29,764 bases of DNA from a virus. Made by a program: the position numbers and the translations under genes. Below the pieces are notes generated by a model, which was given only the letters and a program-made list of their open reading frames with translations, searched no databases and had not been told where the DNA came from. This document shows positions 15,597-21,580 of the stretch, in pieces. Every line of letters starts with the position of its first letter. Position 1 is the first letter of the stretch. The stretch is taken from positions 1 through 29,764 of IMG/VR virus record IMGVR_UViG_3300006790_000079. One strand, written 5' to 3'.

Positions 15597-16725
15597 CCCC
15601 CTGCCCCGTGCCCGCCATCTGGCCCGCGCCCGCGCGCGAAATGGCGTCGAAGCCATCCCGGCCGAGGAGCGCGGCGAGCTGTCGATGGCCGCGCGCATGT
15701 CGCTGACGCCGTCGGCGAAGGGTCACGGCGGCCCGCCCCTGGGCCTGGAGGCCTCGGCACCCACGGCCACCGCCTTCGCCCTGGGGGACGCCGAGCCGGT
15801 GCTGAGCCGGCGTGACCTGATCGAGTGCCTGGACTGCTGGGAGGTGTCCGGCACCGGCGGGCGCTGGTACCAGCCGCCGATCGACCAGGCAGTGCTGTCG
15901 CGGGCCATGAATGTGACCTCGCACCACGCGAGCGCGTTCCGGGTGAAGGTCAACCAGCTGATGCGCGACTTCATCCCGCATCCGATGCTGAGCCGGGAGA
16001 CGTTTGAGGGTCTGGCGCTCGATTATCTGGTCATGGGCCAGTGCTATGTCGAACAGGTCACCAACCTGGTCAATCGGCCGATGGCGCTGCGTCACAGCCT
16101 GGCCAAGTACACGCGGCGCGGGGTCGAGACGGGGGCGTTCGTCTTCCTGTCGGCCTATCTGAAGGAGCACTGGTTCCGGAAGGGCACGGTCCTGCAGCTG
16201 AAGCAGCCGAGCCTGGACCAGGAGATCTATGGCGTGCCCGACTATCTGAGCGCGCTGCAGTCAGCCTTCCTGAATGAGGCAGCGACTCTGTTTCGCCGTA
16301 GGTATTATATCAATGGGGCGCATGCCGGCTTCATCCTGTACGTCGGCGAAGGCGGGCTGAGCGATGCGGACGCGGCCACGATCCAGTCGGCGGTGAAGAA
16401 CACGAAGGGCGTCGGCAATTTCAAGTCGATGTTCGTGCACCTGCCGAACGGCAAGAAGGACTCGATCCAGATCCTGCACCCGGGCGAGGCGGCCGCTAAG
16501 GACGAATTTGTCGGCATCAAGAACGCCACGCGCGACGACGTGCTGGCCGCGCACCGGGTGCCGCCCCAGCTGCTGGGCGTTATCCCCCAGACGGCGGGCG
16601 GGTTCGGCGACGTCGAGAAGGCCGAGGCCGTCTTCTATCGGGCCGAGATTATCCCCCTGCAGATGCGATTCCTGGCGATCAATGACTGGCTGGGCGTCGA
16701 GGTCGTGCGTTTCAGGGAGCGGTGA
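15589..16725 (+). CDS. Q: Portal protein Q
   Basis: 378-residue portal (P2 Q 344 residues), the dodecameric channel at the head vertex through which DNA is packaged. Diagnostic segments are WYQPPIDQAVLSRAMNVTSHHASAFRVKVNQLMRDFIPHP, FRRRYYINGAHAGFILYVGEGGLSDADAATIQSAVKNTKG and GIKNATRDDVLAAHRVPPQLLGVIPQTAGGFGDVEKAEAVFYRAEI, a near-canonical phage portal family core. The gene is coupled to P by overlap, and the pair is the rightward packaging operon opposite the head operon. The N-terminal 60 residues are arginine- and alanine-rich and poorly conserved. Confidence 0.95.
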   Translation: MTSPLPRARHLARARARNGVEAIPAEERGELSMAARMSLTPSAKGHGGPPLGLEASAPTATAFALGDAEPVLSRRDLIECLDCWEVSGTGGRWYQPPIDQAVLSRAMNVTSHHASAFRVKVNQLMRDFIPHPMLSRETFEGLALDYLVMGQCYVEQVTNLVNRPMALRHSLAKYTRRGVETGAFVFLSAYLKEHWFRKGTVLQLKQPSLDQEIYGVPDYLSALQSAFLNEAATLFRRRYYINGAHAGFILYVGEGGLSDADAATIQSAVKNTKGVGNFKSMFVHLPNGKKDSIQILHPGEAAAKDEFVGIKNATRDDVLAAHRVPPQLLGVIPQTAGGFGDVEKAEAVFYRAEIIPLQMRFLAINDWLGVEVVRFRER

Positions 16726-16735
16726 CCGCCGCCAT

Positions 16736-16757
16736 TTGTCGGCACCGCACGGCACAA
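16736..16757. promoter_or_regulatory. Late-operon element, copy 4
   Basis: 22-bp TTGT-N14-ACAA element eleven bases after the Q stop. It matches copy 1 in the same orientation except for one base (G for A at position 6). It lies upstream of the adenine methylase, suggesting that this gene is expressed as its own late unit. The single difference may alter strength. Confidence 0.55.
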
Positions 16758-16943
16758 ACGGCAGGGGCTATCCGGGGTCTGGGCCGATGTGCTGGACCGG
16801 CGCCGTCCCCGGCTCGATAGAGGCGGGGGCCGGGCGCGGGAACGCCCGAGCCGCCGAGCGTGAACTCAGCACGTCCAGGGGTGCACCCCCTTCTGCCCCG
16901 CCACCGGCCTGACCGGCGGGCGCTATCCGTGATTGAGTCGTCC

Positions 16944-17744
16944 GTGAACGCAACAACCCTCCTGCCTGTAACCCCCGTTTCCCCCGTCGCCCCGTACATC
17001 GGCGGCAAGCGCAATCTGGCGCGGCGCCTGTGCGCCCTTATCGAGGCCACGCCGCACGAGGCCTATGCCGAGGCCTTCATCGGCATGGGCGGCGTCTTCT
17101 TTCGTCGGCGTTCCCGGCCGAAGTGCGAGATCATCAATGACCGCTCCGGAGAGGTCGCCAACCTGTTCCGCTGTATGCGGGCGCACCCCGGCGCGCTATG
17201 CGACCTGATCAGCCTGCAGCTGCAGTGCCGGGCCGACTTTGACCGCGAACAACGCGTGGATCCCACGCATCTGACGGATCTGCAGCGCGCGGCGCGGTTC
17301 GTCTTCCTGCAGAAGGTGGCCTTCGGCGGGAAGGTGACCGGCCGGGACTTCGGCATGTGCCGCGATCGGCCAAGCCGATTCCAGGCGTCGAAGGTCGGGG
17401 CCGACCTGATTGCTGCCGGCAGGCGCCTCGAGGCCGTCGTGATCGAGCAGCTCGACTGGGCCGACTTCATCCGGCGCTACGACCGGCCGGGAATGCTATT
17501 CTACCTCGACCCGCCCTATTTCGCCTGTGAGGGGGACTATGGCCCGGGCCTGTTCGACCAGGGCCAGTTCGAGGTGATGGCTGAGCAGCTGGCCAGCCTC
17601 AAGGGCCGGTTCATCCTGTCGCTCAATGACCGGCCCGAGGTGCGCCGGATCTTCGAGCGCTTCCAGATCGAGGGCGTCGGCACCCACTACAGCCTGCAAG
17701 GCAAGGGAGCGAAGCCGGCGGGCGAGGTGATCATCACGAACTAG
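16944..17744 (+). CDS. Dam-type DNA N6-adenine methyltransferase
   Basis: 266-residue class alpha (D12 family) adenine methylase. The N-terminus has the SAM-binding layout VAPYIGGKRNLARRL, then EAFIGMGGVFF (motif I). The catalytic motif IV is DPPY in FYLDPPYFACEGDYG, followed by HFILSLND-type motif LKGRFILSLNDRPEVRRIF and a final GEVIITN. A helical target-recognition part lies in between (about 80 to 160). The frame is open to a GTG at 16860, so the start is uncertain: GTG at 16860, 16929 or 16944; I use the last, giving VNATTLLPVTPVSPVAPYIGG, which matches how homologues begin. It probably modifies phage DNA against restriction; the recognised site cannot be read from sequence. Confidence 0.9.
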   Translation: MNATTLLPVTPVSPVAPYIGGKRNLARRLCALIEATPHEAYAEAFIGMGGVFFRRRSRPKCEIINDRSGEVANLFRCMRAHPGALCDLISLQLQCRADFDREQRVDPTHLTDLQRAARFVFLQKVAFGGKVTGRDFGMCRDRPSRFQASKVGADLIAAGRRLEAVVIEQLDWADFIRRYDRPGMLFYLDPPYFACEGDYGPGLFDQGQFEVMAEQLASLKGRFILSLNDRPEVRRIFERFQIEGVGTHYSLQGKGAKPAGEVIITN

Positions 17745-17751
17745 GCCAGGC

Positions 17752-17771
17752 GGCCGGGCCTTGGCCCGGCC
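17752..17771. repeat. GC-rich perfect inverted repeat after the methylase
   Basis: GGCCGGGCC and GGCCCGGCC arms separated by TT, eight bases past the methylase stop. A hairpin of this strength can slow polymerase, but no T-run follows directly. Confidence 0.55.
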
Positions 17772-17796
17772 ACGCCACCCACAGATGAGAACAAAA

Positions 17797-17824
17797 CGGG
17801 GCCAACTCCGCTTGAATTTTTTTT
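17797..17824 (+). terminator. Candidate intrinsic terminator of the P-Q-methylase region
   Basis: Short hairpin CGGGG-CCAA-CTCCG (17797-17810, one G-U pair) followed six bases later by a run of eight T (17817-17824). It lies between the methylase stop and the next rightward gene. The stem is short and the gap to the T-run is longer than ideal, so strength is uncertain. Confidence 0.45.
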
Positions 17825-17886
17825 GCGTCGGCGGCAAGCCTCGCGGGTCGGTGGCGCGGCCGGAACCTCGGGAAAGGGGGACGCCC

Positions 17887-18144
17887 ATGACCATCGCCAT
17901 GCGAGCAGATCTCGAGATGGGGATTGGCCTCGACATCCACTGCTGGTGCGGACGCTATTCCAGGATGTCGGCCGAAGAGGCTGTTCGGAGGTTTGACCCG
18001 GACCTGACCTATGCCCAGGTCGCCAATCGCTTCACGTGCACAGGGTGTGGCGCGCGGGGCACCCCGCGCGTCCACGTTCGAAGGTGCACGCTCGACTATT
18101 ACGCCTGGTGTCGATCGAAGGGTTATGGCGTCGGTCCGCCTTGA
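17887..18144 (+). CDS. Small zinc-binding protein, possible regulator
   Basis: 85-residue protein preceded by an AAAGGGGG SD, starting at the ATG at 17887. It carries a four-cysteine zinc-ribbon-like arrangement: HCWCGR near residue 20 and CTGCGARGTP near residue 50, the two knuckles separated by an acidic helix, SAEEAVRRFDPDLTYAQVANRF. Further Cys residues lie in the tail. Similar Cx(1-2)CGR...RCxxCG proteins are common and uncharacterised in alphaproteobacteria. P2 Ogr is a 72-residue zinc protein that activates late promoters, but its cysteine spacing (C-X2-C-X22-C-X4-C) is not the same. A role as late activator here is only a hypothesis. Confidence 0.75.
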   Translation: MTIAMRADLEMGIGLDIHCWCGRYSRMSAEEAVRRFDPDLTYAQVANRFTCTGCGARGTPRVHVRRCTLDYYAWCRSKGYGVGPP

Positions 18145-18167
18145 GCCGGCGAGCGACCAGCGCGTGG

Positions 18168-18368
18168 CTATTCCCGGTCACCGCGCTCAAGATGCTGGGC
18201 ACCGATTTCAAGGCACATCCGACCGATCTCAGACCGTGGCACCCCTCGCTTCTCAGCCAGGATTGATAGTCGATCCTGGAGCGCCACCGGCACTCGAAGG
18301 TTCAGGTGCGGCACTTGGCCTGTCGCAGGGCGGCCGCGACCCCTCCCGGGCTGGATCTGATCACTCAT
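18168..18368 (-). CDS. Ribbon-helix-helix DNA-binding protein
   Basis: 66-residue protein read leftward from the ATG at 18368. After a basic, glycine-rich head (GRGRGRPATGQ) comes a beta strand, VPHLNLRVP, and two helices, VALQDRLSILAEKRG and VPRSEIGRMCLEIGAQHLERG, the pattern of a MetJ/Arc (RHH) dimer in which the strand contacts the DNA groove. Upstream, 45 to 85 bases away, lie two GGGTTACA repeats around a promoter-like sequence, which could be its operators. No SD is visible; in-frame upstream ATGs exist (for example 18407). A role as repressor or Cox-like switch protein is inferred from fold and position. Confidence 0.7.
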   Translation of the reverse strand: MSDQIQPGRGRGRPATGQVPHLNLRVPVALQDRLSILAEKRGVPRSEIGRMCLEIGAQHLERGDRE

Positions 18369-18412
18369 GGCTATGTGTGTGCCATAAAATACGGCCCGGC
18401 CCAACATTTTTT

Positions 18413-18452
18413 GGGTTACAGGGTTGACCGGTGATAGTTTATGGGTTACAAC
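18413..18452 (+). promoter_or_regulatory. Promoter-like sequence with two GGGTTACA operators
   Basis: TTGACC (18424-18429) and TACAAC (18447-18452) are 17 bases apart and read rightward. GGGTTACA occurs just before the -35 (18413-18420) and again overlapping the -10 (18443-18450), 30 bases apart. The second copy lies within AGTTTATGGGTTACAACT, which resembles the operators of the early promoter at 22466. A repressor bound here would block polymerase. There is no clear rightward gene for the next 2.3 kb, so the product may be an RNA. Confidence 0.5.
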
Positions 18453-18533
18453 TAATAATCCCCTCATTTGCGCGCCGCCCACCCAAGGGCCGCGCTTTTC
18501 CCCCCACCTCGCCCGCTGGCTTCGCGTGTCGAA

Positions 18534-18628
18534 TTCCTTGCACCCTTGACAGGGCCTCTGGAGCCCGCCCGGCGCGGCTGGGGTTGGCGTGGGACGGGGT
18601 GCGCGCGCATTGCGTTTCCTTGCACCCT
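18534..18628. repeat. 13-bp direct repeats
   Basis: TTCCTTGCACCCT occurs at 18534-18546 and again at 18616-18628, 82 bases apart, in the gene-free stretch beside the RepA-like gene. With only two copies an iteron role is speculative. Confidence 0.5.
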
Positions 18629-18841
18629 GAGGCCCTTGAGGGGCGCCGCCGGGCTGGAATGCGCTGCCCCTGGCCGTTCGGCAAAATCCTCGACCCCCTC
18701 CCCTTTCGCCGAGCCAGCGACCGAGGAAGCAGGTGGCGGCGGAGGCCGATCATCCGTGGCATGGCGGGTGGGTCGGAGGGCGCGTGTACGCGCCCCCGGT
18801 GTCGGTTGGGGTGTTTTCGCCGCCTTTGGCGGCATCGATCC

Positions 18842-18924
18842 GGGAAATTCTGCGTCGCGCGATCAGCGCGACACCTTTCATCCCTGGGAATTTGCCGTCT
18901 CGCGACCAGCGAGACGCCCTTTTA
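18842..18924 (+). repeat. Tandem 43/44-bp hairpin units; the second is terminator-like
   Basis: Two successive units start with GGGAAATT (18842) and GGGAATTT (18886). The hairpins are GTCGCGC-GATCA-GCGCGAC (18854-18872) and CGTCTCGC-GACCA-GCGAGACG (18896-18916). In the second, a G:C pair of the first is replaced by T:A on both arms, so pairing is kept. The second hairpin is followed by CCCTTTTA and could terminate rightward transcription coming from the promoter at 18424. Confidence 0.6.
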
Positions 18925-18966
18925 TAGATCTGAGGTCCGGATTCTGACCCCTCAGATCATTCACGT

Positions 18967-19605
18967 TCATTCCAGGCGGAACCGGTCGCGGCGGGCCATT
19001 TTGTCGGCGCCGGCGTCACGCACCCGCGCCAGCTGGTCGGCGAGCTCAGGGTGCGCCGCGAGGAACCGCTCTTCGCGGGCCGTGTCGACGTCGGCCGAGG
19101 GCGGCACCCGCAGCTTCGCCACCAGGGCCGCGGCGGCCTTGGGCAGGGCCGTCCAGTAGGCATTGGTCGTCTGCTCGACCTGAGGCCCCCGCACGCCGTC
19201 CCGACCCGTCTCGACATAGCGCCGGATCCAGCCGAGGAAGCCGTGCTCCTTCAGCTGAGCCTTCCAGACGTGGATCATGCGCACCGGCACGTTCCGCTGT
19301 TTGGCCAGCCACGCGGCCGACGGCTCGACCCGGCCGCCGTATTTGGCCGCCATGTTCAGCAGCAGGCGATAGAGGCCGATCGCCCCGTGACTGATTGTGC
19401 CCTTGGCGCCCCAGCGCTGGCCGGGCTTGCGGAGGCCCTCCTGGTAGAGCTCAAGCGCAAGAAGGCGGCGGCGCGCCTCGGCTTTCGGCAGAGGTTTCCA
19501 GTCCGTCCGGGTCGCGGGGCGGCTGCGCCGGCGAACGGGCTGCAGGGTACGGCGGTGCTGGGCCTCGCGCCGGCGATGGCTGTGATCGATCGGAACGGCG
19601 GTCAT
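18967..19605 (-). CDS. RepA-like winged-helix protein, possible replication initiator
   Basis: 212-residue protein. After a basic head comes TDWKPLPKAEARRRLLALELYQEG, then WGAKGTISHGAIGLYRLLLNMAAKYGGRVEPSAAWLAKQRNVPVRMIHVWKAQLKEHGFLGWIRR, a winged-helix unit (strand, helix, PS..WLA helix, recognition helix with R-MIHVWKAQLKEHG, wing). This pattern recurs in RepA-like helix-turn-helix proteins of alphaproteobacterial plasmids and integrative elements. No P2 gpA (rolling-circle tyrosine) motif is present here or elsewhere in the window, so it is the best candidate for replication initiation. The ATG at 19605 overlaps the upstream regulator stop (ATGA). A transcriptional regulator is the main alternative. 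Confidence 0.6.
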   Translation of the reverse strand: MTAVPIDHSHRRREAQHRRTLQPVRRRSRPATRTDWKPLPKAEARRRLLALELYQEGLRKPGQRWGAKGTISHGAIGLYRLLLNMAAKYGGRVEPSAAWLAKQRNVPVRMIHVWKAQLKEHGFLGWIRRYVETGRDGVRGPQVEQTTNAYWTALPKAAAALVAKLRVPPSADVDTAREERFLAAHPELADQLARVRDAGADKMARRDRFRLE

Positions 19606-20036
19606 GCTGCCACCTCGCGGTCCAGGGCCGACCGAATTCCGTGGAGGCGAGCTTCGACGCGCTGAAGGATCGGCTCGATCTGGCGCTTCTCATTCTCGCT
19701 GTATTCGCCATCCAGCCCGGCCAACCTGACCAGGCGCTGAGCGGACGCCATGTCCTCGGCGCCCTCGCAGGCCTCGCTCAGGGCGCAGATCGCGTCCGAC
19801 GGCTGGGCCAGCTGGCGCGCGAGGGTGGCGCTGTAGAGACGCCAGTTCTGATGCGCCTCGAGGAAGGCGATGGCGCCGATCGGCATGGTCCGCCCCTTGG
19901 CGGGATCCCGGCAGTCATAGAGGTGGGTGCGCCCCATCTTGAAGGGGGTGTCCTCGAGGAGCTCGAGGCATTTGTCCGGGCCTCCGCAGGCGTCCTGCAG
20001 GGCGCGCGCATAGAAGGCGTGCTGTCGCACGTTCAT
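19602..20036 (-). CDS. Phage regulatory protein, CII (CP76)-like
   Basis: 144-residue protein, start ATG at 20036. The first part reads MNVRQHAFYARALQDACGGPDKCLELLEDTPFKMGRTHLYDCRDPAKGRTMPIGAIAFLEAHQN. A helical start, a hydrophilic turn with a recognition-like helix, a D-P pair and MPIGAIAFLE resemble the P2-type phage CII family, in which MPxDVIADLE is typical. The C-terminal half is helical with an ECEGAEDMASAQRLVRLAGLDG-like stretch. It forms a leftward two-gene operon with the RepA-like gene. Its ribosome-binding site lies in the loop of a perfect 8-bp hairpin. The family assignment is tentative. Confidence 0.55.
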   Translation of the reverse strand: MNVRQHAFYARALQDACGGPDKCLELLEDTPFKMGRTHLYDCRDPAKGRTMPIGAIAFLEAHQNWRLYSATLARQLAQPSDAICALSEACEGAEDMASAQRLVRLAGLDGEYSENEKRQIEPILQRVEARLHGIRSALDREVAA

Positions 20037-20037
20037 G

Positions 20038-20058
20038 GGATTCGTCCTTCACGAATCC
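20038..20058 (-). promoter_or_regulatory. Hairpin presenting the ribosome-binding site in its loop
   Basis: Read leftward, GGATTCGT-GAAGG-ACGAATCC is a perfect 8-bp inverted repeat with a 5-base loop, ending one base before the ATG at 20036. The loop GAAGG is the Shine-Dalgarno sequence, at normal spacing. It could act as a translational switch or, in DNA, as an operator. Both arms contain GANTC, the CcrM methylation site of Caulobacterales. Confidence 0.6.
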
Positions 20059-20612
20059 GCCTGACAACCGGTCAGCTTGGCGCACAGGCTCACGGTCACG
20101 CGGCGAGCGGTGCCGCGCGTTGAGCAAAAGGCGTCCCGATGACCGTCCGTAAGGCGGCCATGGTTGGCTGTGATGAAGGCAAGGCGATCGCGTCGGCCCG
20201 CTGTGGCGGGAGACGAGACGGGCACGTCCCGAGCCGCGAAGGTCCGCCCCCGGCGGGGCAAGGCGACCCGGTGGCCGCGCGGCCGCGACCGCCCTTGAGC
20301 GGCCGACACGCTCGGCTTGCCGATGTGGATGGGCACGTCATGATTGCGGGGGCTGGCTCCGCGACCGGGCAGTCGGTCGGGCCTGTCAGCGCTTCATCCG
20401 CAAAGGGGACCTGTCGCTCGCGGTCCTGGCCAAGGCGGGCGAGAAGGCTTCGCCGCAGGGCCGTCAACCGGCCCCTTGCAAAGCGACAAGAAAACAGTCT
20501 GTTAACCAATGGTACGAATCGGGAACTTGATTCGGTCGGAGTGACAGTCCGAGTCATGGGCGCCGGGGTCCGACGCCCCGCCCTCACCGATTCCGCCCTG
20601 CTGCAAAAGCGA

Positions 20613-20655
20613 CGCCCCGCCGACGTCCGAGGGGAGGCGACGCGTCGGCGGGGCG
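20613..20655. repeat. Perfect 13-bp inverted repeat A
   Basis: CGCCCCGCCGACG (20613-20625) pairs with CGTCGGCGGGGCG (20643-20655), loop 17 bases. Read leftward it is followed by TCGCTTTTGC, so it may terminate leftward transcripts. Confidence 0.65.
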
Positions 20656-20719
20656 CTCAACCGCACCGGTCAGGCGGGCGGCGAGGCTGGGGTGATGCGG
20701 GGTGCGCAGGGCCATGTCA

Positions 20720-20780
20720 GGCAGCCTTGCGGGTCGGCTGCCCCGCCGACGCGCGCATGCGTGTGGACGCGCCGGCGGGG
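20720..20780. repeat. Overlapping inverted repeats C and B
   Basis: GGCAGCC (20720-20726) pairs with GGCTGCC (20736-20742). Directly adjoining, CCCCGCCGACGCG (20741-20753) pairs with CGCGCCGGCGGGG (20768-20780) at 12 of 13 positions. The arms of B share about 11 bases with the arms of repeat A 130 bases away. The two structures overlap by two bases, so they could be alternative folds in the leader of the gene at 20824. Confidence 0.6.
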
Positions 20781-20823
20781 GCCTCTACCTGGCAGGGCTG
20801 ACACACACCAAGGAGAGATTCGG

Positions 20824-21072
20824 ATGGCCTTCGAACTGGAAGCTCGCGTGCGGACTCTTGAGGCCGAGCATCGCGCCCTCGAAGCCGTCACCCTCGACAT
20901 CCTTATGTTGCTGGCTTTCAGAGACCCGACCAATATTCGGCTCCTGCGCGCTGCTCTGCCTGAGATGGCGCGCAAGCACATCCCGGGACCAGGTACGGAC
21001 GACCCGGCCGCAGCCGCCATTGCCGAGCTGCTTGTCAAAATCGAAGAGAGAGTCACGCCGACGGACGAGTAG
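20824..21072 (+). CDS. Small hypothetical helical protein
   Basis: 82-residue protein with a good SD (AAGGAGAG) seven bases before the ATG at 20824. The first half is a heptad-like helix (FELEARVRTLEAEHRALEAVTLDILMLLAF), suggesting a coiled-coil dimer. The second half (DPTNIRLLRAALPEMARKH, then AAAAIAELLVKIEERV) is also helical. There is no cysteine and no membrane segment. The gene converges on the leftward gene at 21074, two bases away, and follows the hairpin-rich stretch. I do not recognise a family; function is unknown. Confidence 0.7.
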   Translation: MAFELEARVRTLEAEHRALEAVTLDILMLLAFRDPTNIRLLRAALPEMARKHIPGPGTDDPAAAAIAELLVKIEERVTPTDE

Positions 21073-21073
21073 C

Positions 21074-21271
21074 CTACTCATCAAGGGACCTCGCTCGATG
21101 GGCGGGGGTGCTTCGCTGGAGTTCGAGGAGAGCGCGCTCCGCACCCTCGCGCCCGAGCGTCGACACTTCCTCCCGCACGATTTCGCGGATCCGCGCCTCC
21201 TGTTTGTCACTGAAGGGCCGGCCGGGTGGGTGCTGAGACGCGGGCGGAACGCCCTTCCAGGTGTCGCTCAT
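21074..21271 (-). CDS. Small hypothetical protein downstream of an XRE regulator
   Basis: 65-residue protein. Its ATG at 21271 overlaps the stop of the upstream regulator (ATGA), so the two are probably coupled. It has a proline-rich start (VPPASQHPPGRPFSDKQ) and one charged helix (EARIREIVREEVSTLGREGAERALLELQRS) that could form a coiled coil. No family is recognised. It may be a partner or modulator of the regulator. Confidence 0.6.
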   Translation of the reverse strand: MSDTWKGVPPASQHPPGRPFSDKQEARIREIVREEVSTLGREGAERALLELQRSTPAHRARSLDE

Positions 21272-21507
21272 GGACGGGCCTCGGGCGCTGCGGCCGTTCG
21301 CACGACGCGGACGTCGTGCAGATCGGGGCGGAGGGAGGCGACGGGCAGGGCGCCGTCGCTGAGCCGGTCGAGGGCTATGGCGAGGTCGGTTGTGAGGCCG
21401 AGGCCGCGCTCAAGGCGCGAGACATGCCCCTTCGACCGGAGGCCCAGCTGAATGGCTAGGTGCTCCTGCGTCCAACCTTTTGATTCTCGCCATCTGCGAA
21501 GCAACAT
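21268..21507 (-). CDS. XRE-family Cro/CI-type regulator (leftward)
   Basis: 79-residue helix-turn-helix protein, almost entirely the DNA-binding domain: LLRRWRESKGWTQEHLAIQLGLRSKGHVSRLERGLGLTTDLAIALDRLSDGALP, with the typical WTQEHLA helix, a recognition helix KGHVSRLERG and a third helix. Its size and lack of a dimerisation domain are Cro-like. It is transcribed away from the larger regulator at 21581, the classical divergent immunity-switch arrangement. The AT-rich interval around 21515 to 21560 (including TTGACT on the leftward strand) probably holds both promoters. Confidence 0.8.
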   Translation of the reverse strand: MLLRRWRESKGWTQEHLAIQLGLRSKGHVSRLERGLGLTTDLAIALDRLSDGALPVASLRPDLHDVRVVRTAAAPEARP

Positions 21508-21580
21508 GGCGGAAGGTTGTGTTAATCGAAACTTTGAGTCAAGCGCGCCGGTTGAGGAATTCGCGAACGACCCAATCGGC

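Larger units (their letters stand above)
18453..18966. other. Gene-free stretch with serial hairpins
   Basis: About 510 bases in which I find no credible gene; the open frames are compositionally poor. It holds a 13-bp direct repeat (18534 and 18616) and five inverted repeats packed into 180 bases: 18778-18795 (8-bp arms, 2-base loop), 18819-18833 (GCCGCC/GGCGGC), 18854-18872, 18896-18916 and 18927-18958 (9-bp arms). The third and fourth are tandem copies with a compensatory change. Possible roles are a structured RNA, a terminator array or part of a replication origin for the adjacent RepA-like gene. Confidence 0.6.
20059..20823. other. Gene-poor stretch with inverted repeats
   Basis: About 765 bases without a convincing gene; open frames on both strands are rich in Arg, Pro and Ala and lack ribosome-binding sites. 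Within it are a small hairpin CTGAC-AACCG-GTCAG (20061-20075), an AT-rich promoter-like patch around 20480-20535 that includes the dyad CGAATC-N8-GATTCG (20514-20533), and three inverted repeats between 20613 and 20780. The patch probably carries the leftward promoter for the CII-like operon. Confidence 0.5.

Noticed and set aside
1666-16757. The 22-bp repeats as ends of insertion sequences
   Set aside because: No transposase between them, no target duplications, and each copy is in a gap between late units.
18842-18924. CRISPR-like tandem repeat
   Set aside because: Only two units, no spacers of regular length, hairpins with a compensatory change and a T-run; no cas genes.
18431-19159. Open frames on both strands of the stretch right of 18.43 kb
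   Set aside because: Low-complexity Arg/Pro/Ala translations cut across hairpins; no SD. Treated as noncoding.
20096-20801. Overlapping frames on both strands between the CII-like gene and 20824
   Set aside because: Neither shows protein-like composition, start signals or family motifs; the inverted repeats lie inside them.
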